A DNA stretch of 64,000 bases from Dysgonomonas sp. 511 (lineage in GTDB: Bacteria; Bacteroidota; Bacteroidia; Bacteroidales; Dysgonomonadaceae): positions 186,001 through 250,000 of the forward strand of contig NZ_QVMQ01000011.1 of the NCBI RefSeq assembly GCF_010501105.1, given 5' to 3'. The notes below the pieces were generated by a model. It saw nothing but the letters and a program-made list of their open reading frames with translations. It was not told the DNA's origin and made no database searches. Position 1 is the first letter of the stretch. Each line of letters begins with the position of its first letter. The translations under genes were made by a program, and so were the position numbers. Of the stretch, positions 9,525-19,388 are shown in pieces.

Positions 9525-9618
9525 GTGAATTTCCCGTTTGTAAATTTAACTTACGGGTAGTTTAACGGATAGTTGCAAATAATCAATTAACAAATATGCC
9601 GACATTCTCAAAAATATT

Positions 9619-9626
9619 TATCTTTG
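9619..9626 (+). promoter_or_regulatory. Predicted -7 box for the MFS exporter leader
   Basis: TATCTTTG on the plus strand. It lies 177 bases before the MFS start codon, so the transcript would have a long leader. Confidence 0.5.
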
Positions 9627-9646
9627 CATCTCATAAAACAATTCTA

Positions 9647-9673
9647 ATGAAACCAGTTATTCTGTATGTTTAA
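9647..9673 (+). CDS. Possible leader peptide MKPVILYV
   Basis: Eight-codon frame ATG...TAA about 14 bases after the expected transcription start. It is followed by an imperfect hairpin (AAGCAAAAGAGGTA pairing with TACCTTTTGTTT, about 9679-9708) and a second small hairpin at GGCTCTAAAAGCC. This layout resembles translational attenuation leaders of drug-efflux and ribosome-protection genes. No ribosome-binding site stands out, so this is a hypothesis. Confidence 0.3.
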   Translation: MKPVILYV

Positions 9674-9802
9674 GGACGAAGCAAAAGAGGTATATTACCT
9701 TTTGTTTCTCTTCTGGCTCTAAAAGCCACTTACTACAACCAATATTACTTTTAGGACACTTTCATCTTAAACTATCGCCGGAGTATTCCGGAAAATACAA
9801 AA

Positions 9803-11044
9803 ATGAATAACTGGAAACGTACATTTACAATTATATGGTCGGGGCAATTTTTTTCTATGCTCAGCAGTGCGATAGTCGGCTTTGCCGTTGTCTTCTGGCT
9901 CAGTATGGAAACAGGTTCGCCCAAAGTGCTGGCATACTCCATGCTGGCAGTACTTATGCCTTTCATCGTCCTCGGGCTGTTTACGGGGGTGTTTGTAGAC
10001 AGGTGGGACAGGCGACGCACGATGATAATAGCCGATAGCTTTGTCGCCCTTTGCTCTGCAGTCTTAGCAATATTGTTCTTCATGGGAAGGATAGAGATGT
10101 GGGAAATATATCTATTGCTTGCCCTGCGTTCGGCGGGAAGCGCATTCCACACTCCTGCCATGCAGGCTTCTGTGCCTTTGCTTGCTCCCGAAAGCGAATT
10201 GATGCGGGTGGCAGGCATCAACCAGATGATACAGTCGGTGAGTAATATTGCCGGCCCTGCGCTTGGCGCTGTATTCGTGGCATTCTTCGATATGGGATAT
10301 ATCATGTTGTTCGATGTAGTGGGAGCTGCCATTGCCTGCACTTCGTTGATGTTTGTGACGATACCCAATCCTGAGAAGAAAGAAAATGTAGCTCCCCATA
10401 TCTGGCGCGAGATAAAAGAGGGAATCGGGCATATGTTCGGCGAAAAGGGACTTTCTTACCTGCTTGCCTGTGTGATAATAGTCACATTTTTTATGGTTCC
10501 CATCGGCGCATTGTTTCCCCTGATGACCATCAACTATTTCGGAGGTTCCGAATTTCAGATGGGGCTGGTAGAGGTATGCTGGGGCAGTGGTATGCTTATC
10601 GGCGGTGCGATAGTAAGCCTCAGGTTTATGAAGACCGTGAATAAGATATACATTATAAACATAACGACTATATTGATGGGGCTTGCCTTTTGGGCTTGCG
10701 GGCTACTGCCTGCATCGGCATTTATCGTCTTCGTGGTCATCACTACAATAGGTGGCGTGGTAAGCTCGATCTATTGGGGAACGTTTGTCGTAATATTGCA
10801 GACAAGGATCGACCCTGCTGCTCTGGGGCGCGTATTCTCCATTTACGATAGTATAAGCTTGCTGCCTACTATACCGGGTTTGCTCGCCACAGGCTTTATC
10901 GCCGAAAAGATAGGGTTGCTCAATGCCTTTATAGTGGCTGGTATAGCAACGCTGATAGTGGGCATTCTGGCTTTCTTTGCCAAGCCGATTATGCAACTGG
11001 GAAAAGTGATGAAGAAAAAAGGCGAACCGGATACGGAAGAATAA
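9803..11044 (+). CDS. MFS transporter, MFS_3/macrolide-efflux type
   Basis: Inner-membrane exporter of 413 residues with about 12 hydrophobic helices. The loop between helices 2 and 3 has the MFS motif G-V-F-V-D-R-W-D-R-R-R (about residues 61-71). The overall pattern is that of the MFS_3 group, which includes enterobactin exporters and MefA-type macrolide efflux pumps; I cannot assign the substrate. The start at ATG 9803 follows a structured leader of about 177 bases with a short frame, which suggests induction by an antibiotic or metabolite. The gene ends at the left tip of a MITE-like element. Confidence 0.82.
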   Translation: MNNWKRTFTIIWSGQFFSMLSSAIVGFAVVFWLSMETGSPKVLAYSMLAVLMPFIVLGLFTGVFVDRWDRRRTMIIADSFVALCSAVLAILFFMGRIEMWEIYLLLALRSAGSAFHTPAMQASVPLLAPESELMRVAGINQMIQSVSNIAGPALGAVFVAFFDMGYIMLFDVVGAAIACTSLMFVTIPNPEKKENVAPHIWREIKEGIGHMFGEKGLSYLLACVIIVTFFMVPIGALFPLMTINYFGGSEFQMGLVEVCWGSGMLIGGAIVSLRFMKTVNKIYIINITTILMGLAFWACGLLPASAFIVFVVITTIGGVVSSIYWGTFVVILQTRIDPAALGRVFSIYDSISLLPTIPGLLATGFIAEKIGLLNAFIVAGIATLIVGILAFFAKPIMQLGKVMKKKGEPDTEE

Positions 11045-11227
11045 GTAACTGTTTAAATTTTATACGAATACTTTATTATTACTTTTTCTTCATTCATTTT
11101 CAGTCTGTTTTCGGCTAATTTCCCCCTTCGCTCAGCTCAAGTAGCCCGCTACTATCACTTCGCGCATGAAAAAATTATCTCTAAAACAGTTCTAAAAATT
11201 AGAATGAATAAAATTTAAACAGTTACT
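11044..11227. repeat. MITE-like inverted-repeat element, TTTAAATTTTA family
   Basis: 184 bases with about 20-base terminal inverted repeats: AGTAACTGTTTAAATTTTAT at 11044 and its complement at 11208-11227. The centre has a small hairpin, GTAGCCCGCTAC. No coding capacity. It shares the CTGTTTAAATTTTA tip and the TAGCCCGCTA core with 28455-28680. It abuts the MFS stop codon. Confidence 0.65.
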
Positions 11228-11274
11228 AAAAAAAATGACAGAGAGCTGCTTCCCCACCTGTGCAACTCTCTGTC
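11228..11274 (-). terminator. Rho-independent terminator of the SusCD/EEP operon
   Basis: On the minus strand GACAGAGAG and CTCTCTGTC (11237-11245 and 11266-11274) form a 9-bp stem followed by a run of T (11235-11228). It lies 28 bases after the stop of the last EEP gene. Confidence 0.75.
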
Positions 11275-11301
11275 GGTTTTGCAAATAATCTAATACTCAG
11301 A

Positions 11302-12096
11302 TCACCATGTAATGATTACATCGGCCAGCACGGGATAATGATCCTGTTCGGTCAGCCCTGCACTTGGAGCCGATGCATTCAATATTTTTATGTTTTTCGA
11401 TGTAAAAATGTTATCAATACTGATATCCTTAGTCCGTCCTTTTGCCTTGCTGCCGGGCGCGGTGCACATAAAACCCTGATAGCCTCCATTGGCTATATTG
11501 AAGCCCTCTTCCTGAAAACGTAGTTGCGTGGCATCGGGAGCGTTCATATCACCCATGCAAATCAGGTATTCGTATTTCTTCATTTCGGCTATCATGTCGT
11601 TTATCGCTTTGGGATGATGCTCCTTTTTCCACGGAATGTGGGTAGACATGATGGTAATGATTTTCTTACCGATTTTGAGGTCGGCAACAAGTGCGTAATA
11701 ATCGGCATGCCATGTCACCTGACGGATGTTGGTCAACTCGTAGTTGGTAGCTATGCCGTTGTATATCCACTTGTTTTCATCGCCGAAATAGACATTGTTG
11801 TACAACGGTTTGAGAAGGGTTTCCGTAGCGTCTACCGTGCCGCCTTTGTCGAACTTGCTGTTCCATTCGTTGACAATGAATATATCCATCGATTGCGCGC
11901 TTATCCAGTTGCGCCAACGCTGAAGCTCTTCCTGCACATCTTCACCCTGATAGCCTCCCAGCTTACCCTGGTTGAAATGCCCTACATTATATGTTCCTAT
12001 CCTCAGCTTGAGAGGATGCTTCTGAGTGGTTTGACTCATTGCTCCGGCTGCGCAGAGCAATGAGAGTAGTAATAGGTAAATGGTCTTTTTGTTCAT
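11302..12096 (-). CDS. Secreted endonuclease/exonuclease/phosphatase family protein
   Basis: 264 residues with a signal peptide (about 1-21, ending A-M-S-Q). It has the metal-dependent phosphodiesterase motifs of the DNase I/EEP superfamily in order: T-Y-N-V (about 35), V-N-E-W (Glu), S-T-H-I-P-W (catalytic His), G-D-M-N-A (Asp-x-Asn), S-I-D-N-I-F and the terminal Q-D-H-Y-P-V. Substrates of this family include nucleic acids, sphingomyelin and inositol phosphates; the sequence does not choose among them. It is the last gene before the operon terminator, 128 bases after a DUF5689 gene, and is a distant second copy of the EEP lipoprotein at 16866. Confidence 0.85.
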   Translation of the reverse strand: MNKKTIYLLLLSLLCAAGAMSQTTQKHPLKLRIGTYNVGHFNQGKLGGYQGEDVQEELQRWRNWISAQSMDIFIVNEWNSKFDKGGTVDATETLLKPLYNNVYFGDENKWIYNGIATNYELTNIRQVTWHADYYALVADLKIGKKIITIMSTHIPWKKEHHPKAINDMIAEMKKYEYLICMGDMNAPDATQLRFQEEGFNIANGGYQGFMCTAPGSKAKGRTKDISIDNIFTSKNIKILNASAPSAGLTEQDHYPVLADVIITW

Positions 12097-12137
12097 ATTT
12101 TAATGTTTAAACGAGTCAATAATTATATATCCTTTTA

Positions 12138-12202
12138 AGAGCCAGTTTAAATTTTAGCGAAAATATCTCTTATAGGCTCTTTAATATAGTTCTTAGCAAC
12201 TT
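12138..12202. repeat. Partial copy of the TTTAAATTTTA-family element
   Basis: 65 bases about 90% identical to the left end of the element at 28455 (AGAGCC-x-GTTTAAATTTTAGCGAAAATAT...CTTAGCAACTT). No matching right end was found, so it is a fragment lying inside the operon. Confidence 0.7.
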
Positions 12203-12223
12203 ATAACTATCTAAAGAACGCTT

Positions 12224-14410
12224 TTATTTATTATAACGTACTGCCACATAGCTGAACGCGTTGCTCGATGCCGCCGTAATCGGAGTATTGGCATAAGCAT
12301 AACCATCGCTGCACAAATTTTTCGCAACCTTGAAGCGGATATATACTTTCGCCTTGCCCAACATATCCAAAGGTAGCGGGAAGTCCATGTTCTTATATCC
12401 CGGCAACTGGAAGAGAGCCGTATTAGCCCATACCGGAGCTTCGTGAGTGGCATATGTATAGAGTTTGGTCCATTGGCCGTCGATGTTGCCGTGTGTAGAC
12501 CATTCTATATCCCAGTAGCGCGGCCCGGTTACAGTCCAGTTCATAGTCGCTATCTGCAACGAGAGTTTATTGGTAGATATACCTGTAGTCGCCATTTCGA
12601 GCATCCACGATTCGCCTTCGTTGCGGTCGTAATTCCACCATTCGCAGTTGAGGCTCCATGCCGAGTTGTCGGAAGTATGCACGCTACCTTTTCCATCGGA
12701 GTTGGTAGAAGTGCTTGTACTCAGCTTAGAACCATCGTCTTTGATTACACCGTTTCCGTTAGAGTTTCCAATATTTGCTGCGCCGACAGGCCCCAGATAC
12801 GAGTAGTCGCTGGTCACGCCGATCACTTTTCCGGCGGCGGTAGTTGTTATGCGTCCGTTGGTTCCCGTGGTAGGCAACAATACACCGTTTTCTACATTAT
12901 AATAGCGGAACTCTGTGACAAATCCTGAGAAGCTATTGTCGAAACTTGCCGCCAGTGTAATGTCTTCGCGTGCCATATGCCTGATCTGGTAACGGCCTAT
13001 TTGCCCATAAGTCTCCTCATCGCCGGTGTCTTCGTAGGCAAAGCGGCTGAATGTTTCGTGTACGACGACACCCGCAACCGTACCCGAACCATAAGGCAGG
13101 GTAGAACCATCGCGGCGGTACGGACATTTGGTATTGGTAAGCAAGAACATGTTGTTACCTTGTATATCGCGCATCAATAGAGGGAATTTGCTTATACGAT
13201 GAGCATTGAAGGCTGTGGAGTATCCTTCGTTGATAGGCGTGAACGAGCCTTTGCGGATAGGAAACTCGCAGTCTTTCAGCGTTACGTATGTATATATATC
13301 GTCGTCCGTGAGGTCGCCCATGTATTTTTCTTTTTTCACAAGGTCGGCTGACGTTCCTGCTTCCGAAGTCATTACCATATCGGACGTGATGCCTGTGATG
13401 GAATAACGGTTAGGGTCTGTATCCAGAGTTACGCTCGTGCCTTTCAGCAACAGTTTTACTTTGCTATAGCGGGTAAATATATTGTCGGCCACCGTAGCTG
13501 CCACCAGGCGGAAGCCATAACGTCCGTCTATGCTTTGTATATAAGCCGTTTTGTCGTTAACCGTATAGTCGATAGCAGTATTGGTAGTCTGCGGACAATC
13601 GGCAACATTGAGGCTGGCAGCATCGCTTATTATATACCCTTCGATGTAAATGTCGCTATTCACCTTGCCGCCTTCCAGATCCCTTACTTCAGGGAAAGAT
13701 GCTTCAACACCGAAAAGGTTGTTTGCATTGGCTTGCGTAAGGAACAGGCTGGAAACTATTTTCTGCTTCCATCCGTCCACATATACCAATTCTACTCTTG
13801 CATTGCGCAGCGAGGTTTCCGACGGGTTGTTGTCGGCTGTCATTATCAGTTTGCCGCCTTCTATCGCAAAATTATCGTGAATCCATTCCACCCCGTCCTG
13901 GTTGGAATAGGTGACCTTGATTTCCATATCGGCAAATTCGATATTGGTGTCCAGTTCGGCTTCTATGCGCCCGCCATCGCCCATTACTGTCTGGCTTGTC
14001 ATCTTGAAGTCCATCTTAGGCTCGATAGCACCTCTTTGTTTCAGGTAAACGGTGTCTTGCCTGCCAACGGAAGGCGCATCTATCAGGATAGCTGACATAC
14101 GCGGGAAACCTACATTGGCATTATACGAAACAGTGAAATTGCCGTCGCCCGAGATCTGCGATTCGGGAAAAGAAGCCCAATCCGTATCGTTTACAAAGGT
14201 GAGGTTGTAAGTTGTGTTGGAATATACCTGTACCTGTACTTCACCGGGTTGAGCCGGAACGATGTACTCCGAATTAGTAGCTCCTAATTCCGACATATCG
14301 ATATCATCGCCATCATCCATAGAACAAGCGCCGAGAACGAAGGCGAGCAGCCCCGGCAAAATGAGATATGCCGGGTTTATTACTCTTGACCTGAATATAT
14401 TGCTTATCAT
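12224..14410 (-). CDS. BACON/DUF5689 surface lipoprotein 1
   Basis: 728 residues. The signal sequence ends in a lipobox (V-L-G-A-C, Cys29) followed by acidic residues (S-M-D-D-G-D-D), a pattern associated with surface export in Bacteroidota. Two BACON-like Ig folds (about 45-230) precede a DUF5689-type domain (about 235-480) and a beta-rich C-terminal domain. The C-terminus reads A-F-S-Y-V-A-V-R-Y-N-K, nearly as in its paralogues at 14423 and 22511. It follows the 14423 gene with a 12-base gap. It probably helps capture substrate for the SusCD pair; function is inferred only from context. Confidence 0.8.
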   Translation of the reverse strand: MISNIFRSRVINPAYLILPGLLAFVLGACSMDDGDDIDMSELGATNSEYIVPAQPGEVQVQVYSNTTYNLTFVNDTDWASFPESQISGDGNFTVSYNANVGFPRMSAILIDAPSVGRQDTVYLKQRGAIEPKMDFKMTSQTVMGDGGRIEAELDTNIEFADMEIKVTYSNQDGVEWIHDNFAIEGGKLIMTADNNPSETSLRNARVELVYVDGWKQKIVSSLFLTQANANNLFGVEASFPEVRDLEGGKVNSDIYIEGYIISDAASLNVADCPQTTNTAIDYTVNDKTAYIQSIDGRYGFRLVAATVADNIFTRYSKVKLLLKGTSVTLDTDPNRYSITGITSDMVMTSEAGTSADLVKKEKYMGDLTDDDIYTYVTLKDCEFPIRKGSFTPINEGYSTAFNAHRISKFPLLMRDIQGNNMFLLTNTKCPYRRDGSTLPYGSGTVAGVVVHETFSRFAYEDTGDEETYGQIGRYQIRHMAREDITLAASFDNSFSGFVTEFRYYNVENGVLLPTTGTNGRITTTAAGKVIGVTSDYSYLGPVGAANIGNSNGNGVIKDDGSKLSTSTSTNSDGKGSVHTSDNSAWSLNCEWWNYDRNEGESWMLEMATTGISTNKLSLQIATMNWTVTGPRYWDIEWSTHGNIDGQWTKLYTYATHEAPVWANTALFQLPGYKNMDFPLPLDMLGKAKVYIRFKVAKNLCSDGYAYANTPITAASSNAFSYVAVRYNK

Positions 14411-14422
14411 AATAGTTATGTT

Positions 14423-16849
14423 TTACTTGTTATACTTAAATGACACGAATCCAAGACGCACATTTACTGTCGGGCTATCTGCATCGAGTGTTCCGTTTTC
14501 GGCTCCTGTAGAGGTAGCGCAAACATTACTCTTAGCGGCTAGCTTAACATATACATTGTCTTTTCCGAAGAGGGAAGAAGGCAATACGAACGAACGGTTT
14601 ACCAGCCCCAGGTTTACAAACTGCAATGTGCCACCCCACCAGCCCAACGGACGTACGCAGTAGGTAGAATTAGGCAATACGGTATAGTTTACACCATCGG
14701 TAGAGTATTCTATCTGCCAGTATGCAGGGAATGCCATTGTAGCTGCCGTACCCGAACCTGCACCTTGTGTGAGGTTTATAGTAAAGTTGCTGCCGGTGAT
14801 GCCTGCCGTAGAGAAATTGAAGACAAATGCTTCACCCTTATTCGTACTTGCATTCCACCATTTGGCCGTATAGTGCATGGCACTGTTTATACCGCCTTTT
14901 GCTGCTGCATTAGGAAAATAGATAGGCTGAGAACCTAAGCCTGTGCTTGTACTTGCCGTACAATGCAGTTTTCCTGTCCCTATAGCCGGCATTACGAATC
15001 CGTTAACGTCTTTTTGCACGGCTCCTGCTGCGCTGATATCGGTTCCGTTCTTTATCCAGTTCCACTCTACTAATGTAGTGTTTTTGGTAGTGCCGGAAAG
15101 GGAAACTCCCTGTTCGTCGAGTACGCGTATCTGGTAGCGGCCTACATCGCCGTCATTATTCCCAAACCGGATAAGCTTGGTATAGACAATAATACCGCTT
15201 AGTGTTCCCGATCCTTTCGGTAATGTATTTTTGTACCACGGTACTTTCGCATTTATCACGAAGTTGATATTGCTACCCTTATTATCGATAAGCGTACTTG
15301 GTACGGCATCGAGGTAAGCTCCTCCGGCAGATACCCCACCTGTATTCCATGTTGTATTGGCTACATAGCCTGTATTGGTATTCAGGTAAGAACCGTAAGG
15401 AACAGAGAATTCTACATCTTTCAGTGTCACATAGGTGTAAACGTCATCGTCAGTGAGGTCGGCAATATACTTTTCTTTCTTTACCAAATCTCCCGATGAA
15501 CCCGGTATGGCTTCCAGTATGCTGCCCGTTGTCACGCCTTTCAGTGTATAACGTTCGGGGTTCGATTCTTTTACCAGTGTAAGCCCCGACAAAGCTATTG
15601 TTGCCTTACTGTAACGCTTAAGTGTATTATCCTCGGCTGTAGATAGTTTTATACGGATACCATATTTCCCGTCAAGAGATTGCAAATAGGCGGTCTTTTC
15701 GTTTTCTGTAAAATCAATCTTATTAAATGCTGTGTTCGGATTGGTTTCCATATTCGGATTGGCAGCATCGCTGATAACAATACCTGTCAATCCTGCCATT
15801 GCATCGCTGATCTGAAGCTCTCCCGTAGCTCCCGGTATCAGGGCGCGCAGGTCGTCGAAGGAGTAGGTGGTGTACGATGTGGCGTACTGGTTCACTACAT
15901 GTTTTATCTTGAAGGTTTGTCCCTTATTGGTGGTCAGCGAAAGAACGATGTTTGCCGACCTGTCGCTACCCGATTCATTGGCTGCAACATCGAATGTAAG
16001 CTTGTTGTTGATTACCTCAACATTCGATATCCAGCCGGCTCCGCTCAGGTATTCCACTTTCTGATCGAAGAAAATCAGGCTAGGGGCTATATTGCCGTTC
16101 AACATTACCGAAGCTGATGCTTCGAATTTGGTGAGGTCGGTAACATTCCTTTCCTGATCTACTGTTGCCGGGTCGAGCGTTTGCCCTATATCCACGTATG
16201 TAGTATAACTTTGGTCGAATCCATCGACAAATTTCAATGTGACGCGGGCACTGCGGTATTCGCCCAGATTGTTTTCGAGGGCGTAAAACTCAAATGCTTT
16301 TTCGGTAACCTTAAATTCTGATATCCAATCTTCCGACGTTTCGTCGTCATACAATATGCTGACTTGTATATCGGCAAGGTCGTGCTTGAGATTTGTAGTC
16401 AGCGGAATACTTGTTGGCAACTCAGTTTTAGGCAGTGTGTATTTCGTAACAGGGAATTTCAGTTCAGGAGTTATCCCTTCCTGTACTACTACAATTTCTT
16501 CCGATTCATCAGCCTTGTCCAGGTTGATAACCAGTTTGCGCGGAGCGCCGAAATTCTGTGCATAAGACAGCAGCACCGAACTGTTTCCTTTCTCAATCAG
16601 TTTGTTTATCGAGGCCCAGTTTACAGGAGCAGCAAACTCGGCATTCCACTCTCCGGTGGAATATACCATGATATGGGTTTGCCCGCCCGCCGCAGGCAAC
16701 TTCACGCTGTTGGAGTTTACTGCCAGCGATAAATCCATATCCGAATCGTCTTCGCAGCTTGTAAACGAGCCCATAAGTATTACCAGCACACATAGTATCC
16801 GGTTGAAATACTTTTTCAATATGTCGTTTATAGATATTGCTTTCATCAA
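14423..16849 (-). CDS. BACON/DUF5689 surface lipoprotein 2
   Basis: 808 residues, lipobox F-T-S-C (Cys32) followed by E-D-D-S-D-M-D. It has three BACON-like segments (about 38-330), one more than its paralogues, then the DUF5689-type domain with L-V-K-K-E-K-Y and T-Y-V-T-L-K-D signatures, and a C-terminal beta domain ending S-F-K-Y-N-K. Sixteen bases separate it from the EEP lipoprotein gene upstream. It is paralogous to 12224 and 22511, so the operon has expanded this family by duplication. Confidence 0.8.
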   Translation of the reverse strand: MMKAISINDILKKYFNRILCVLVILMGSFTSCEDDSDMDLSLAVNSNSVKLPAAGGQTHIMVYSTGEWNAEFAAPVNWASINKLIEKGNSSVLLSYAQNFGAPRKLVINLDKADESEEIVVVQEGITPELKFPVTKYTLPKTELPTSIPLTTNLKHDLADIQVSILYDDETSEDWISEFKVTEKAFEFYALENNLGEYRSARVTLKFVDGFDQSYTTYVDIGQTLDPATVDQERNVTDLTKFEASASVMLNGNIAPSLIFFDQKVEYLSGAGWISNVEVINNKLTFDVAANESGSDRSANIVLSLTTNKGQTFKIKHVVNQYATSYTTYSFDDLRALIPGATGELQISDAMAGLTGIVISDAANPNMETNPNTAFNKIDFTENEKTAYLQSLDGKYGIRIKLSTAEDNTLKRYSKATIALSGLTLVKESNPERYTLKGVTTGSILEAIPGSSGDLVKKEKYIADLTDDDVYTYVTLKDVEFSVPYGSYLNTNTGYVANTTWNTGGVSAGGAYLDAVPSTLIDNKGSNINFVINAKVPWYKNTLPKGSGTLSGIIVYTKLIRFGNNDGDVGRYQIRVLDEQGVSLSGTTKNTTLVEWNWIKNGTDISAAGAVQKDVNGFVMPAIGTGKLHCTASTSTGLGSQPIYFPNAAAKGGINSAMHYTAKWWNASTNKGEAFVFNFSTAGITGSNFTINLTQGAGSGTAATMAFPAYWQIEYSTDGVNYTVLPNSTYCVRPLGWWGGTLQFVNLGLVNRSFVLPSSLFGKDNVYVKLAAKSNVCATSTGAENGTLDADSPTVNVRLGFVSFKYNK

Positions 16850-16865
16850 TCTTAGTCTTTATCTG

Positions 16866-17762
16866 TTAATACCTGAATTCTACCATCACAGGATAGTGGT
16901 CTGAAAAATTATCGGTGAAATCGTCATATATCACCCCCGCTTTAGTGACATCGCGCAGCATGGCGTCAGTGCCGTATATAAAGTCGATGCGTGTACCTTT
17001 CCGTCCGGCTGTCCATCCGCCATACACAGTAGGCGTAGTGCGGTGGAAGTAATTGTGCAGGTGGCGCACAGCATCCGAGAAACCGGCATCCATTATCATA
17101 TCGTGTACGCGGTAGTCGCGTCCCTGAGGGTTGTCCATGCCATCCATATCGATGCGCGACATGGCATTGAAGTCGCCCATCAGCAACCATTTCGGTTCCA
17201 TCGGGAATTTGTTGATCGTGCTGTCGAGGAATATACCCATTTCGTGCAGGCGGTATTCCGTCCCCAGCCCATCACCATCCTGATGCCAGTAGCCTTGCGG
17301 CCAAAGGTGGGTAACGACAAGGTTGACTCCTTTGATGGATGCAAAGATGCAGCCGTGCGAAACATGCTTGGTAACCCGCCTGCGTTTTTCGAGCGGGTAT
17401 TTCGATGTCAATGCTACGGGATAATTATCTCCTACTTTCACGTTGGTTATCACATACGGGTGATTGTAGCGTGCAGCCAGTTTTTCGAGCGACTCCTGCG
17501 TAAATCCGTTGGCTTCCTGCAAGGCTACGATATCGGGGTCGTAGCTTTTGAGCCATTCTACAAAGTTGTCGTAGTTATTGGTTTTATCCAGCTTCATACC
17601 TTCGAGTATATTGTAGCTGATAAGGCGCAACGATTCTCCATTACTGGTATCTTCTCCGGGCGACACCGACAACAGTATGTCGTCGTCGCTACAACCAGAC
17701 AAGTTGAAGACAAGAAGCCCTAGTATGAAAACCTGTACGGCTTTTTTGATATATCTTTTCAT
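16866..17762 (-). CDS. EEP-family lipoprotein (metal-dependent phosphodiesterase)
   Basis: About 298 residues with lipobox L-S-G-C (Cys24). EEP motifs in order: S-Y-N-I-L-E-G, L-Q-E-A-N (Glu), V-T-H-L-W-P (His), G-D-F-N-A-M (Asp-x-Asn), R-I-D-F-I-Y-G and S-D-H-Y-P-V. I chose ATG 17762 over upstream Met codons because AAGGAG sits nine bases before it; an ATG at 17771 abuts that site and the longer frame overlaps susD. The gene lies directly after the SusD gene, so the hydrolase probably works at the surface next to the importer. Confidence 0.87.
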   Translation of the reverse strand: MKRYIKKAVQVFILGLLVFNLSGCSDDDILLSVSPGEDTSNGESLRLISYNILEGMKLDKTNNYDNFVEWLKSYDPDIVALQEANGFTQESLEKLAARYNHPYVITNVKVGDNYPVALTSKYPLEKRRRVTKHVSHGCIFASIKGVNLVVTHLWPQGYWHQDGDGLGTEYRLHEMGIFLDSTINKFPMEPKWLLMGDFNAMSRIDMDGMDNPQGRDYRVHDMIMDAGFSDAVRHLHNYFHRTTPTVYGGWTAGRKGTRIDFIYGTDAMLRDVTKAGVIYDDFTDNFSDHYPVMVEFRY

Positions 17763-17790
17763 ATGATTCATCTCCTTATAGATTTTGTTT

Positions 17791-19278
17791 TTACATACCA
17801 TAAGCTTTATAAGCTTTATTGTCAAGATTGTATTTCGAATAAATAACCTCTACGTCGGGTATCGGGTAGTATTCGTGGCAAGGAAGGATATTGTTCTTTA
17901 CCGATGCATAATCGGTATAGTCGTATGTCATCTGATACCAGATCCCCCAGCGTACAAGGTCGTATTTGCGCTGGTATTCCCCCAAGAGTTCGCGCCCGCG
18001 TTCTTTCTGAATTTCTTCCCTGAGGGCATCCCAGTTTTTGAATACATAAGATGCCAGTCCGGCTCTATCCCTCACCAGATTCAGGTAATAGACAGATTTG
18101 TCGGGATTGTTCAATTCCATATAGTTCTCGGCTTGCATCAGCAGGGCATCGGCATAGCGGAATACCTTCTGGTTGTTTCCATCGGCAGTATTGAACATCC
18201 CCGGCGACCAGAATTTAGGGCCCGGCCAAGGTATGGAGGCTGTGCTGTTGAACTGCCTGCCGTTGTATTCCCAAGCCAGATTGAGGTCTTTGCGCTTGTC
18301 TACACTTTTCTTCGGCATTATCGACTGGAAATAATAGGCATTGGGGCGCATGGCTGTCCATGTAGTAGCTTTATCGCCCAGTTCGGTAATCTCTATGCCG
18401 TCGTAAGTAAATCCGCTTGAACGGCTTGGTGTACAGATACAGGCGGCATTGGTGGTTACCTTCAGCCCTGTTTCGGAGTAGGAGAATTGTATTTCGAAAA
18501 TAGATTCGGGCGTATTCTTATTGCGAAGCATAATATCGTCTAATGAATACTGGTTGAGATCGCCGTATATGGTTTCGAGTTCATCCACCGCATCGCGGGC
18601 TACATCCCAGCGTTTGTTCCATTGTGCCAGCTTACCCATTATCATCCAGCCCATAGCCGCGCCTATGCGGTTGTCGGCTATATCGCTGGAGCGTATCTGC
18701 TTCATATTGGGAACATGGTCTTGCAGTTCTTTTATCAGGTAATTGCGGGTATCTACGGCCGACATACGCCCCAGAACAGCAATTTGGTCGATATTGGTAT
18801 CGTCTACATGTTCGGTATAGAATGGCACGTCGCCAAAGGTGGAAGTGAGGAACCAGTAGTAATAAGCCCTGAGAATAATGCCCTCGGCCAACAGTTCTTT
18901 CTTTACGTCTTCCCTTATCGGCGCGCCTTCTATCCCTTTTATTGCAGCATTGCAATACATGACTCCCTTGTAGCCCTGTGTCCACATCGTTTGTCCGAAA
19001 CGGGGCTGTGCGGGAGATATGTTCAACTGTGCATCCAGTGTTCCCGATTTAATACTCATCAGGTCGGTGACGCCTTCCATCGCTATAAGGTATGTGTAGG
19101 TATATATCGACTTGAGCGGTATATAGCATGAGTTTAATCCCGATACGCACTGCCCTTCGGTTTTATAGAAGCTATCCATATTGTCGAACGGAGCGTTTTC
19201 CTCCAGCGAACAAGAAGGGAGTACACATACAATAGCTATCAGCGCAAGTAATATCGTATTTTTTATATTTGCTTTCAT
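17791..19278 (-). CDS. SusD/RagB-family nutrient-binding lipoprotein
   Basis: 495 residues, lipobox V-L-P-S-C (Cys23). TPR-rich helical N-terminal half and the typical C-terminal ending with D-L-V-R-W-G and Y-Y-P-I-P. SusD-like proteins form the lid on the SusC barrel and bind substrate at the cell surface. It follows susC by 110 bases. There is no glycoside hydrolase in the operon; the only enzymes are the two EEP proteins, so the ligand may not be a glycan. Confidence 0.92.
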   Translation of the reverse strand: MKANIKNTILLALIAIVCVLPSCSLEENAPFDNMDSFYKTEGQCVSGLNSCYIPLKSIYTYTYLIAMEGVTDLMSIKSGTLDAQLNISPAQPRFGQTMWTQGYKGVMYCNAAIKGIEGAPIREDVKKELLAEGIILRAYYYWFLTSTFGDVPFYTEHVDDTNIDQIAVLGRMSAVDTRNYLIKELQDHVPNMKQIRSSDIADNRIGAAMGWMIMGKLAQWNKRWDVARDAVDELETIYGDLNQYSLDDIMLRNKNTPESIFEIQFSYSETGLKVTTNAACICTPSRSSGFTYDGIEITELGDKATTWTAMRPNAYYFQSIMPKKSVDKRKDLNLAWEYNGRQFNSTASIPWPGPKFWSPGMFNTADGNNQKVFRYADALLMQAENYMELNNPDKSVYYLNLVRDRAGLASYVFKNWDALREEIQKERGRELLGEYQRKYDLVRWGIWYQMTYDYTDYASVKNNILPCHEYYPIPDVEVIYSKYNLDNKAYKAYGM

Positions 19279-19388
19279 CTTTGCTATTCTTTAAGGTCTC
19301 AGACCTATTTGTTATTTTGTTAAGATTAAATACATCAACTGGTTAGATTTGGAATAATGTATCATTAAGTACTTTCTTTTACTTATTG

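Noticed and set aside
13535-14095. 186-codon plus-strand frame
   Set aside because: Antisense to a DUF5689 gene; no independent evidence of coding.
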